Below are positions 44,468 to 53,064 of a stretch of DNA of 64,000 nucleotides, piece by piece; positions within the stretch are counted from its first letter, which is position 1, and every line of letters starts with the position of its first letter. The stretch lies in contig JAHEYQ010000012.1 in assembly GCA_023251515.1 (NCBI GenBank), positions 7,970 to 71,969 of the forward strand. The letters run 5' to 3'. The notes below the pieces were generated by a model. It saw only the letters and a list, made by a program, of their open reading frames with translations, searched no databases and was not told the DNA's origin. This stretch comes from Bacteroidales bacterium (lineage in GTDB: Bacteria; Bacteroidota; Bacteroidia; Bacteroidales; JACABE01). The position numbers and the translations under genes were made by a program.

Positions 44468-45616
44468 TTATTCTTTGTTGGTTACGTCTTTATATAAGTT
44501 TAAAACTTTTTCAGCCATAGCTTTCCATGTAAATTTTGCAGCTTGTTGATATCCTTTAATTATTAATTCTTCTCTGAAATTGTAATCAGATAAAATTTTA
44601 ATTATACCATCGGTAATTTCATCAGGCTTAAAAGGATCGATTATCAATGCTGCTTCATCAGCTATTTCTGGCATTGAGGAAGTATTTGATGTAATTACAG
44701 GGGTTCCGCAAGCCATTGCTTCTAGCATAGGGATTCCGAAACTTTCACGTAATGATGGATATAAGAATATTGTTGATAAATTGTAAATTGAAGGAAGATC
44801 TGTATTTGTTACATAACCAGTTAGTTGTATTTTTTCCAATAAAGTTTGATCTCCGATTTCTGCAATTAATTTTTCAAGTTCAGCTTTTTCATAATCCAGC
44901 ATAAGCAATTTATAGCCTTCATTGTTTTGTTTATAAAATAATGATAGAGCTTTAAGAACTCCAATTGTATTTTTTTTGGGGTCTGTATTTCCCAGAAAAA
45001 AAAAGTATTTATCAGGTAGATTGTATTTTTCTTTTACTCTGATTAGCTCTGAAGTATCTGTAATCTTTTTGAAATGACTGCTTACACCATTGTATACGGC
45101 TTTCAATTTAGTTCCATCTAATTTAAAAAAATCGGCAATTCTTCTTTTCTCAAACTCTGAAACAGTAATGATTTTATTGCTGTTTTTAATAATTCTTGGA
45201 ACAATAAATCTTCTATATAAGTTTCCGAATTTTTGATAAGAGGTTCCACTCCCTTTTAAAATTTGCATATATGTTTTTTCCATATAAATAATATCATGCA
45301 AAGTTAAAATTAGTGGAGTTTTCAGTTTTAATGGGGCTGTATTGCTTGTACAATGTAATAAATCTAATTTGTCTTCATTGGCAGCTTTGGGTAATGAAAT
45401 TTGTTCCCATTTAGGATAAAAACCACCCTCCAATAAACGGATTTTGAAATTTGATGTTTCGGTAATACATTTATTATCAATATCTGGACTAATATAAATA
45501 AAATATTCATTTACGTTATCTATAAGTTGCAACTCTCTGATTAATTCAAGTACAACCATGTCCATTCCATGTTTTTTCTCTCTAAATAGTCTTTGTCCTT
45601 CAATTCCAATTCTCAT
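44468..45616 (-). CDS. Glycosyltransferase, GT4 family
   Basis: 382 residues. Classic GT4 features: an N-terminal Rossmann half with HTLHDIIYMEKTYM-like residues (LHDIIY), KYFFFLGNTDPKKN, and the donor-binding segment SLRESFGIPMLEAMACGTPV with its catalytic glutamates. It adds a sugar from a nucleotide donor to the growing glycan on the cytoplasmic face. Part of the glycan locus; a 124-base gap separates it from the degenerate asparagine-synthetase-like gene. Confidence 0.92.
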   Translation of the reverse strand: MRIGIEGQRLFREKKHGMDMVVLELIRELQLIDNVNEYFIYISPDIDNKCITETSNFKIRLLEGGFYPKWEQISLPKAANEDKLDLLHCTSNTAPLKLKTPLILTLHDIIYMEKTYMQILKGSGTSYQKFGNLYRRFIVPRIIKNSNKIITVSEFEKRRIADFFKLDGTKLKAVYNGVSSHFKKITDTSELIRVKEKYNLPDKYFFFLGNTDPKKNTIGVLKALSLFYKQNNEGYKLLMLDYEKAELEKLIAEIGDQTLLEKIQLTGYVTNTDLPSIYNLSTIFLYPSLRESFGIPMLEAMACGTPVITSNTSSMPEIADEAALIIDPFKPDEITDGIIKILSDYNFREELIIKGYQQAAKFTWKAMAEKVLNLYKDVTNKE

Positions 45617-45740
45617 TTTACTGCATTTTTAAATTTATAATATCCAGCTAAATTAAATATTGTTTTATATTATTGCTTTATCATCAAGTGGTTGTGAAAT
45701 TCATTATTAAATTTATATTTTTAATTTCACCTTGCTAAAA

Positions 45741-47465
45741 TTAATAAAAATCTTGTAATGTATTTCCTTTTTTACCATTTATTATTATATCCCACCACAA
45801 AATAAGTATCAAAAGATTGAAAAATTGAAATGACATGTCATATAAGACCTTGTATATTCGTCTTTTACCAATTATTTCTTTCTCAAAATTATTTAAAAAA
45901 TTATTTAAAAATACTTTATTAAATAATGTATTACTTGCGTCAGCTTTAAGCATATAAACATATAATTTTTTACGTAAATTTGCATCATATAAGTAGTTAG
46001 CTTGGTTTATATGAAGATGGAAATAATTATTTATTTTACTTGAAATCGTAAATTTATTTTTTTCGTTTTTATTTTGGTTTATAGTGTTTTTTATATCTAT
46101 TGGTAAATTTTTCAGGAAATTATAAAAATTATTTTCTAATAGTGGAAAATCAATTTGTATATTAAATTTGTTTGAAATTGTTGACAATTGAAATAACTCA
46201 ATTTCATTTAACGACTGTTTTATATCGATAAAATAATTATGCGAAATATATGCTTCTTCAAATGAATTTAAATTTATTGGTAGTGAATTTTGGTATTGGT
46301 AAGCATTTGAATTAATGTCAGATTTTAATAATTGCTTAATTTGTTTTTTCGTAAATCCGTTTCGCCCAATACTATAAATATTAAGAACTCTGTTTATAAT
46401 TGTTTTTAAAAGGTATGTTTTTTTGTATTTTTCAATAAATCTTGTATTTAGTATTTTTTTTAGAAATTTAGCCAAAATTAAAGTGTTATGTTTTTTTAAT
46501 TTTATATATTTTTCTAAATTTCTCGAATTACTTCCTGTTAAGAAATTTATACCATTAAAAAACAATAGAAAATCTGTCTTTTCTTTGCTAAGTTGTTCAA
46601 GAAAAAGGTAATTATGTATTATGTTAAAATCATTGAATGGTATTTCAAAGCTTTTGATTATTTGTGGTAAAATATTGATTTCGTGATGTTTGATTTTATT
46701 ATTTTTGTTATAATCTGAGGTTTTGTTTGTGAAATTTTTATTTTCAATGTTTTCGTTAAAAACATTTTGAAAATCAATGAAGTTAATATTTTCTTTATTT
46801 AAAATTCTTGAATTTATCGCATTTTTTATTAATAGCTTACAATCTTTATTTATTTCAGTAATGTCGTTAGAAATTAATAATTCTTTGTTTTTTGTAAAGT
46901 TTTCAAAATCAAAAAGATTACTTTCGATTACAGAAACTCCATGTTTATAATATAAAAACTTTCCTGCACCAAGTTTTTTAATGTATTTAAAAGGTGTTGC
47001 AGGAGAGGGAATATATCCGAGTCCAAGAAAACTAACTATAGCATCGGTATTAATGTCTTTTTTTGTTTTGGTTAAATCGAATATTGTTGCAAGAGTGTTT
47101 GAAAAATAATTTTCTGTGTAATATATTTGCAAATCGCAACCATGCCTGTCTCTGCATATAATTGTATCAAATCTATTTATGATAATAAATGTAAATTTTC
47201 CATCAATTTGCTTTATACTATTAAAGTTAAAATTATTAAATAGTGAGTGAACTAATTCTGAATCAGTTAACGTAGTAATTTCAAATTGTTTTTCTAGTTC
47301 AGCTTTGTTATATATTATTCCTGAAAAAAAAATTTTTGATTCTTCAGATTCAAAAATTTCAATATCAGAGCTAAATAATACATTATTATTAATATTTAGA
47401 CTGGTTTCTAAAGAATTCTGATTTATTGTCTTAGTTGAATCGAAAGTACCTATAATTTTTTTCAT
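45741..47465 (-). CDS. Degenerate asparagine-synthetase-like protein
   Basis: 574 residues, colinear with the neighbouring 47605-49389 protein: FLGLGYIPSPATPFKYIKKL against FLSIGYIPSPLTALLNVQKL, and RDRHGCD against RDRHGAG. The glutaminase nucleophile (Met-Cys) is absent. Where the neighbour has the ATP loop SGGYDSG, this protein reads NFIDFQNVFNENIEN, with no loop, and GGDGND is replaced by FNGINF. It is therefore probably not an active amide synthetase. The protein is strongly enriched in N, K, I and F, and the gene is even more AT-rich than its surroundings, yet the frame is intact over 1.7 kb. A decaying paralogue or a non-catalytic partner are both possible. Confidence 0.75.
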   Translation of the reverse strand: MKKIIGTFDSTKTINQNSLETSLNINNNVLFSSDIEIFESEESKIFFSGIIYNKAELEKQFEITTLTDSELVHSLFNNFNFNSIKQIDGKFTFIIINRFDTIICRDRHGCDLQIYYTENYFSNTLATIFDLTKTKKDINTDAIVSFLGLGYIPSPATPFKYIKKLGAGKFLYYKHGVSVIESNLFDFENFTKNKELLISNDITEINKDCKLLIKNAINSRILNKENINFIDFQNVFNENIENKNFTNKTSDYNKNNKIKHHEINILPQIIKSFEIPFNDFNIIHNYLFLEQLSKEKTDFLLFFNGINFLTGSNSRNLEKYIKLKKHNTLILAKFLKKILNTRFIEKYKKTYLLKTIINRVLNIYSIGRNGFTKKQIKQLLKSDINSNAYQYQNSLPINLNSFEEAYISHNYFIDIKQSLNEIELFQLSTISNKFNIQIDFPLLENNFYNFLKNLPIDIKNTINQNKNEKNKFTISSKINNYFHLHINQANYLYDANLRKKLYVYMLKADASNTLFNKVFLNNFLNNFEKEIIGKRRIYKVLYDMSFQFFNLLILILWWDIIINGKKGNTLQDFY

Positions 47466-47538
47466 AAGCGCACGAATTAATAATTAAATTTTATATTATA
47501 AATTAATGAGGGATAAAAATTTATTATAAAAGAATATT

Positions 47539-47585
47539 AATTTCAATAAAACTCAATTTATTTCTAATTGAGTTTTATTGAAATT
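47539..47585 (-). promoter_or_regulatory. Perfect 20-bp inverted repeat between the two asparagine-synthetase-like genes
   Basis: Arms 47539-47558 and 47566-47585 are exact complements with a 7-base loop. No U-run follows on the minus strand, but the arms themselves carry A/T runs. It may work as a terminator, attenuator or mRNA processing site after the 47605 gene. Confidence 0.6.
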
Positions 47586-47604
47586 GAAAAAAATAACAAT
47601 GAAG

Positions 47605-49389
47605 TTACGCAAGATCACTGATAGAATTAAAATTATCTTTTTTATTAATAAATAATTCCCACCAAATTACCAATGTAAGTAAATTAATTATTTGATTAGC
47701 TTGCACTTGTCTATACCAAAACCAATTACCTTGAGTATCAGCAATTTTATCATAATGATTTAAAATGGCAACTATTTTTTCTTTTTTAAATAATGCAGCT
47801 ACAGCATCTGATTTTTCGATAATGTAAAAAATTTCTTTTCTTTGTTTTTCATTTTTCAAAAATATAGGTAAAGGAGCAAACCCACCTTGTTTTTTACGAT
47901 CAGTAATTTCTGATGGTAATTTAGGTTTTAAATATCTTTTGTGTAAAAATTTTGATTTGCCTTTTCCTTTGGACAGCTCATCAAGAGTACCATTAAATTT
48001 GTAATTAACAGGCATTTCCTTTAAAAATTGATATAAATCAGTACTCATATATGGAAATGTGAGATTGTTAGAAAACATATCTGACATTTTGGATGCTTTA
48101 TAAAGTATTACTTCATTTACAACCTGTTTAATATCAATTAAATAATTTCTGCAAAAATAAAATTGGTCAAAATCAGTATAAGATTTGGGATTTTTTTTAA
48201 GGTATCCATAATCAGGAACTTTATAGCCTTTGCTATTCATTTTGTTTAGTTGATTTTTTGTAAATCCGAAAGTGTCACTTTGTTGGATATGAAGAATTTT
48301 CCTATTGTGAAATTGAGCTCTGAAAAAGATATTATCGTTTTCAAAAGCACTTCCATTACCAATAAAATCTAAACCTTTTTGTAAAAAGCTAATTCCGTTT
48401 TTCTTAAATTTCCAATTTAAAGCTAATTCTTTCCCAGAGGTTCCAAAGTGTTGATCGTTACCATCTCCTCCAAGTATCATCTGTGGCATTTCGTTACTTT
48501 CTTTTACCAAACGCATGGCTGTATAATTAACCATTAAGCCTCCTTCCTGAAATGGGTCTCCCATTTCTTTCACAATTTGAGGCAAATCCATAATTTCAGA
48601 TCCATCAATCTCGTATTCAAAATGTGTACTGTTGTATTTTTGAGATAAAATTTTAGCCAATGGAAGTTCTGTCCATGGATTGTCTTTAAACCCGATAGAG
48701 TATGACACAAGTTTTTTATCATAAATATCTCTAAGAGCTGAAATATTTCCACCAGAATCATAGCCTCCGCTTAACAATAGACCTACTTTATCAGTGTTTA
48801 CGATTCTATTTGAAATAGATTTTTTATGTAAACGTTCATATTCAGTAGTTGCTTCCTCTATTGTTATTTTTGATGTTCCTGCCTTATCTATAAAATCTTT
48901 ATAATCAAACAAGTCTGATACTGAAAAAGTATTGTCTTCATAGGTTAGTAAGCAGCCTCCAGGAAGTTTTTGGACATTAAGTAGTGCTGTTAATGGAGAT
49001 GGAATATAACCAATACTTAAAAAAGTAAAGAGAGCTTCTAAGTTAGGTTCACATTTAAAATCTTTAATTTTTGTAAAATTTATTAAATGTGAAGTACAAA
49101 AATGTTTGTTGTAAAAAAATTGTTTTCCAGCACCATGTCTGTCTCTATAAAAATGCAATTTATCAGGTTGAACTAGAATCATCAAGAAGTCCCCATCAAT
49201 ACTTTTTAGTGATTTATACCCTGATTTAATAAAATCGTTTAGAATGCTTTCTGGTGTAGTATTAAACAATTTTCCCCATACAAATAAGTGCTTATCATTG
49301 TTACTTAATTGTATGAAATTAGATAATTCAGAAAAATCTTTATTAAGGAGAGATGAAAAACTAGTTTTAAAATGATTATTATTTCCCAT
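47605..49389 (-). CDS. Asparagine-synthetase-like ATP-dependent enzyme lacking the glutaminase nucleophile
   Basis: 594 residues. The N-terminal half resembles a class II glutamine amidotransferase (YRDRHGAGKQFFYN), but Cys at position 2 is missing (MGNNNH), so glutamine hydrolysis is unlikely. The synthetase half has the PP-loop SGGYDSGG at 207-214 and a GGDGNDQHFG motif, both needed for ATP pyrophosphatase chemistry. It probably adenylates a carboxylate and joins an amine, as in beta-lactam synthetase or lasso cyclase relatives. In polysaccharide loci such proteins are thought to modify sugar carboxylates or amino groups. Lies in the glycan locus, 2 bases from the next gene. Confidence 0.85.
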   Translation of the reverse strand: MGNNNHFKTSFSSLLNKDFSELSNFIQLSNNDKHLFVWGKLFNTTPESILNDFIKSGYKSLKSIDGDFLMILVQPDKLHFYRDRHGAGKQFFYNKHFCTSHLINFTKIKDFKCEPNLEALFTFLSIGYIPSPLTALLNVQKLPGGCLLTYEDNTFSVSDLFDYKDFIDKAGTSKITIEEATTEYERLHKKSISNRIVNTDKVGLLLSGGYDSGGNISALRDIYDKKLVSYSIGFKDNPWTELPLAKILSQKYNSTHFEYEIDGSEIMDLPQIVKEMGDPFQEGGLMVNYTAMRLVKESNEMPQMILGGDGNDQHFGTSGKELALNWKFKKNGISFLQKGLDFIGNGSAFENDNIFFRAQFHNRKILHIQQSDTFGFTKNQLNKMNSKGYKVPDYGYLKKNPKSYTDFDQFYFCRNYLIDIKQVVNEVILYKASKMSDMFSNNLTFPYMSTDLYQFLKEMPVNYKFNGTLDELSKGKGKSKFLHKRYLKPKLPSEITDRKKQGGFAPLPIFLKNEKQRKEIFYIIEKSDAVAALFKKEKIVAILNHYDKIADTQGNWFWYRQVQANQIINLLTLVIWWELFINKKDNFNSISDLA

Positions 49390-49391
49390 GG

Positions 49392-50579
49392 TTATAAAGT
49401 ATTTGTTGTCGTATGTTCTGTGTGTATAAATTTTTTATTAGCACCTTTAAGTTTAAATAATGAGAGCAACATTATTGAAAATGCTTTAGGTAATGTGAAA
49501 AATGCGTTTAATGTTTTTTTGTTATAATGCTTTGCAGGCACTGATATAAGCAACGTTAAAAGACAAAGGAAAAAAATTGCAAACCAATAATAAGTTATTT
49601 CAATAGGGTTAATTATAATTGAAATTGTTGTGAATAAGAAAACTAAGCCAAGTAATAATATTCTCGGTGGTTGAAGCATTTGTAATGCTTTGTCAAAAAA
49701 ATCAATATTTTGATTTAAAATTAGTTTTTTAGTAGCTGGCAAAATATATAATCCAAAATAATGAAATTGAGCGGATAGCCATCTTTTTCTCTGGTTTTGA
49801 AAAACTTCAGGTTTTTGAACTTTTTCATCAAAAACAAGTGCATGATCAGCATAATCAATTTTCAGTTTGTTACTTAACATTTCTAATTCAATTTCTTTAT
49901 CAAATCCTCCAATAGCTTTGGCCGATTTCATTAAATCTTTGAAAAATAAATACTCGAAAGCCATACCACTTCCAATTATAGCTGAAGATAGTCCTAACGC
50001 TCTTCTCCCTTTTCTGAAAATATGATTGTTTATTTCTTCACTTATTGCATCTAAAATTGCAAATGAATTATTTAAATTTTTAGCAGTCCTGTGCCCCTGA
50101 ACGGCAGGAATGCCTTTTGTAAATGTCGCATTTATTTTTGAAATAAAACTAAATTCCATAATATTATCTGCATCTAGAATTAAAGCTATATCATATTTAT
50201 TTTCAGGGAGTATTGATAAAGCCTGATTTAAAGCTTTTGCTTTTGTACTAATGTCAAATGAAACTTCAATTACATTTACAGGTATATTTTTGAGTTTCTC
50301 AATCGTTTCCGACTTAAGTGAATCAGCAATAACGATTACATCGAAATATTCTGATGGATAATCTTGTATTAATGCATTTTTAGCAACGTCAATAATTACA
50401 TTATCTTCTTTATATGATGGGATAAAAACAGCAAATCGTCTAAATAAATCAGCTTCTTTTTTATATTGTTTGTAAAACAGACCAGCTATTGCAAAAATAG
50501 TAAGATATAGGATAAAGAATAGAAAATATCCCCAAAGTATCCATTGAAAAATTTGCCACGCTAAAAATAATATATTCAT
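49392..50579 (-). CDS. Membrane glycosyltransferase, family GT2 (QxxRW type)
   Basis: 395 residues. Membrane helices at the N-terminus (about 5-30) and C-terminal half (about 290-360). The GT2 domain has the aspartate motifs IADSLKSE and ILDADNI, ELEMLSN and the processive-type QRKRW. This is the arrangement of polysaccharide-polymerising GT2 enzymes such as BcsA-like or hyaluronan-synthase-like proteins. Its start lies next to a -7 element that may restart transcription within the glycan locus. Confidence 0.88.
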   Translation of the reverse strand: MNILFLAWQIFQWILWGYFLFFILYLTIFAIAGLFYKQYKKEADLFRRFAVFIPSYKEDNVIIDVAKNALIQDYPSEYFDVIVIADSLKSETIEKLKNIPVNVIEVSFDISTKAKALNQALSILPENKYDIALILDADNIMEFSFISKINATFTKGIPAVQGHRTAKNLNNSFAILDAISEEINNHIFRKGRRALGLSSAIIGSGMAFEYLFFKDLMKSAKAIGGFDKEIELEMLSNKLKIDYADHALVFDEKVQKPEVFQNQRKRWLSAQFHYFGLYILPATKKLILNQNIDFFDKALQMLQPPRILLLGLVFLFTTISIIINPIEITYYWFAIFFLCLLTLLISVPAKHYNKKTLNAFFTLPKAFSIMLLSLFKLKGANKKFIHTEHTTTNTL

Positions 50580-50669
50580 TTAAATGTAGTTAAATTGTTT
50601 TAATTCAAATTTTTAGTAAAATTCAAATTTTAAATTATTTGTTTTTCAGTAAAATCTGTTGTAAAAATA

Positions 50670-50689
50670 CAAAATTATTTTCAAATTTA
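50670..50689 (-). promoter_or_regulatory. Possible internal promoter of the glycan locus
   Basis: Two minus-strand matches to TAnnTTTG (TAATTTTG at 50670-50677 and TAAATTTG at 50682-50689) in the 270-base gap upstream of the gene starting at 50579. No -33 box was found. The rest of the gap holds nothing recognisable. Confidence 0.4.
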
Positions 50690-50849
50690 AAAAGATTTTT
50701 TATTTGTGAACCTTTTTAGTTTTTTTAATGTTTTTTAAAGTCTTGAATAATAATAAAATAAAGAAATGCTTATTTTAAAACATTTATTTATTAAGCAATA
50801 TGTGATTTGTATGAACTACTTTTTTAATTATTTATCTTTTTGAGGAATA

Positions 50850-51791
50850 TTATAGAACTGGGTTTTCATAAATATCTTTATTAAAAATGTTTTTTAGATG
50901 CCAAAATATTCCTGTAACATATGCATAAAATAATTTGAATTTTAATTTTAATAAAAAAAAGATCGCATTTTTAGGAAAAGCGATAAGTATTTGATATAAA
51001 AGAGCAACCAGAAATGTAATCCCATGAACATTTCTTCGCATAAATAAAATTCTATTCCTATTGATATAATAAGTTTTGAGTGGACTTGTTTTTCCCGTAG
51101 ATTGAGATTCTTTGTGATAGACTAGTGAATTGTGAATATAATATAATTTATAACCAGCTTTCTTTATACGTTCCGACCAGTCAAGTTCTTCATAATAAAG
51201 AAAATAGATATATGACATCATGCCAACTTTCTCTATTATTTTTCGAGGAATCATTAATGCTGCACCATGAATACAATAGGTTTCATAATTTATATCAAAT
51301 TGACCATTATCAACTTCCATATAACCAATTGCATGATTTCTGATTGTATATTTGTTAATTGGTTTGATTCCTGCAAATTGAATTTTTTCAGGACTATGAA
51401 AAAATCTTATTTTAGGACTTAATGCCCCAATATCTGGATTGTTTATAAAAGCTTCAATTAATGGTTCCATGAAATCATGAGTAACAATGCAATCATTGTT
51501 TAATAATAATATATATTCTCCTTTAGCTTTCATAATTCCAATATTATTACCCCCAGGAAATCCAACATTTATTGAATTACAAATTAAATTTATTCCTAAA
51601 AATTTTTCTTTAATAATTTGAGGGCTATTTCTTGTTGAATTATTATCAACAACAATTATCTCGAAGTTAGGATAGCTAATTTTATTAAGAGATTCAATTA
51701 AATCACAAGTAACATCGGGGTTATTGAAATTGATTGTAATTATTGAAACCAGTGGAAAAGTTTTTTTATTAATTATATTCGATTTTATCAT
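50850..51791 (-). CDS. Glycosyltransferase GT2 (rhamnosyltransferase-like)
   Basis: 313 residues. GT2 with VSIITINFNNPDVTCDLIES, donor site VVDNNST, acid pair LLLNNDCIV, HGAALMIPRK, FLYYEELDWSERIKKAGYK and a C-terminal hydrophobic tail that probably tethers it to the membrane. It is colinear with the next gene over the full length (same order and spacing of all motifs), so the pair arose by tandem duplication. It adds a sugar to the lipid-linked unit. Confidence 0.92.
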   Translation of the reverse strand: MIKSNIINKKTFPLVSIITINFNNPDVTCDLIESLNKISYPNFEIIVVDNNSTRNSPQIIKEKFLGINLICNSINVGFPGGNNIGIMKAKGEYILLLNNDCIVTHDFMEPLIEAFINNPDIGALSPKIRFFHSPEKIQFAGIKPINKYTIRNHAIGYMEVDNGQFDINYETYCIHGAALMIPRKIIEKVGMMSYIYFLYYEELDWSERIKKAGYKLYYIHNSLVYHKESQSTGKTSPLKTYYINRNRILFMRRNVHGITFLVALLYQILIAFPKNAIFFLLKLKFKLFYAYVTGIFWHLKNIFNKDIYENPVL

Positions 51792-51803
51792 AAAAATAAT
51801 AAA

Positions 51804-52730
51804 CTATAATTTAGGATTTTCGTGAATTTTTGGATTAAACCAATTTATAAAAATCCAAATAAACGCTTTTATGTAAGCTTGTAAATTTTTGAAATCGCCT
51901 TTAATTAAATAAAACAATGTGTTTTTAGGGCAAGATGCAAAAATTTGAAAAGCAACAGCCATTAATAATTGAAGTCCTTTAACGTGTCTTCTCAAATATA
52001 TTAATCTGGCACGATTCATGTAAAAAGTTCTAAACGGACTCAATTTTCCTGTAGACACAGATTCTTTATGATATACTACAGAATTATGAACATACCAAAT
52101 CTTATATCCTGAATCTCGAATTCTTGAACACCAATCTAATTCTTCATAATACAAAAAATAGATATCTGCCATTAAACCAACTTTTTCTATAACTTCTCTT
52201 TTTACCATCATTGCTGCCCCATGAGCATATGCCTGAATAGTATCTGTGTCAAATTGTCCATTATCAGGTTTGTTAAATCCAATTCCATTGCTTCTGATAG
52301 TCAGTAGGTTAATTGGAGATACTCCTGCATATTGAATCATATTTGGTGTATGGTAAAATTTTAATTTAGGGCTAACAATTCCAATTTGTTCATCGCTTTC
52401 CATCTTTGCTACCAATGGTTCTAAAAATCCCGGAGTTACTTCTGTATCATTATTTAGCAGAAGTATATATTTACCTTTTGCTTCTCTGATACCTAAATCA
52501 TTACCCCCAGGGAAGCCTAGATTTTTTTCACTTTGAATAAAGATAATTTCAGGATAATTTTTTTTAATTATAGCTGGATCATCATTAGGAGATGCATTGT
52601 CAACAATAATAAGCTCAAAATTAGGATATGTAACCTTTCTCATACTTTCAAGCATTGCACATGTTACTTCCGGATGGTCATAATTTATTGAAACTATGGA
52701 TACTAAAGGGTAGTCTTTTGAATTATTCAT
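51804..52730 (-). CDS. Glycosyltransferase GT2 (tandem paralogue)
   Basis: 308 residues from the ATG at 52730; a GTG at 52739 is possible but less likely. Same motif set as the neighbour: VSIVSINYDHPEVTC, VDNASPND, LLLNNDTEV, HGAAMMVKRE and FLYYEELDWCSRIRDSGYK. C-terminal hydrophobic tail. Its start overlaps the stop of a 48-residue membrane microprotein gene by 8 bases. Probable glycosyltransferase in the same glycan pathway as its paralogue. Confidence 0.92.
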   Translation of the reverse strand: MNNSKDYPLVSIVSINYDHPEVTCAMLESMRKVTYPNFELIIVDNASPNDDPAIIKKNYPEIIFIQSEKNLGFPGGNDLGIREAKGKYILLLNNDTEVTPGFLEPLVAKMESDEQIGIVSPKLKFYHTPNMIQYAGVSPINLLTIRSNGIGFNKPDNGQFDTDTIQAYAHGAAMMVKREVIEKVGLMADIYFLYYEELDWCSRIRDSGYKIWYVHNSVVYHKESVSTGKLSPFRTFYMNRARLIYLRRHVKGLQLLMAVAFQIFASCPKNTLFYLIKGDFKNLQAYIKAFIWIFINWFNPKIHENPKL

Positions 52731-52869
52731 TGGTTCCACTTTTTATAAGGTTAGAATTGTTTTTTTGATTATTTTTTAATGTTTTTTTGTGTTGAAAATA
52801 TCCAGCGATGAATCCTATTGGAATAAATAGAATAGCTCCTATAACTATATAAATCATTACTCCTTGCAT
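52723..52869 (-). CDS. Membrane microprotein, 48 residues
   Basis: ATG at 52869, TAA at 52723-52725. The chain has a single hydrophobic helix (about 4-25, MIYIVIGAILFIPIGFIAGY) followed by a basic/polar tail rich in K and N. Its stop overlaps the ATG of the glycosyltransferase gene by 8 bases, an arrangement typical of translational coupling. No family is recognised. It is absent from larger-ORF views because of its size. Coding status is inferred from length, helix and overlap, not proven. Confidence 0.55.
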   Translation of the reverse strand: MQGVMIYIVIGAILFIPIGFIAGYFQHKKTLKNNQKNNSNLIKSGTNE

Positions 52870-53036
52870 AACTTAACAGCAATTTAAAATTTGAAAATTC
52901 CTTTTTAATAGATGAAACCAACTTTAATTAATATTTACATGTTAAAATTGATGAAAATATTTTTTTTGAGTTTCATCTGAACAATTATATAATTAATCAA
53001 AATCAATTGACTAAAAAAAATATCAATATGAATATA

Positions 53037-53044
53037 CAAATATA
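53037..53044 (-). promoter_or_regulatory. Possible -7 element upstream of the microprotein gene
   Basis: Minus-strand TATATTTG fits TAnnTTTG, implying a leader of about 160 bases. A distant 9-bp inverted repeat (52910-52918/52970-52978) lies inside that leader. Confidence 0.3.
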
Positions 53045-53064
53045 CAATAAAAATTTCTATGAAA

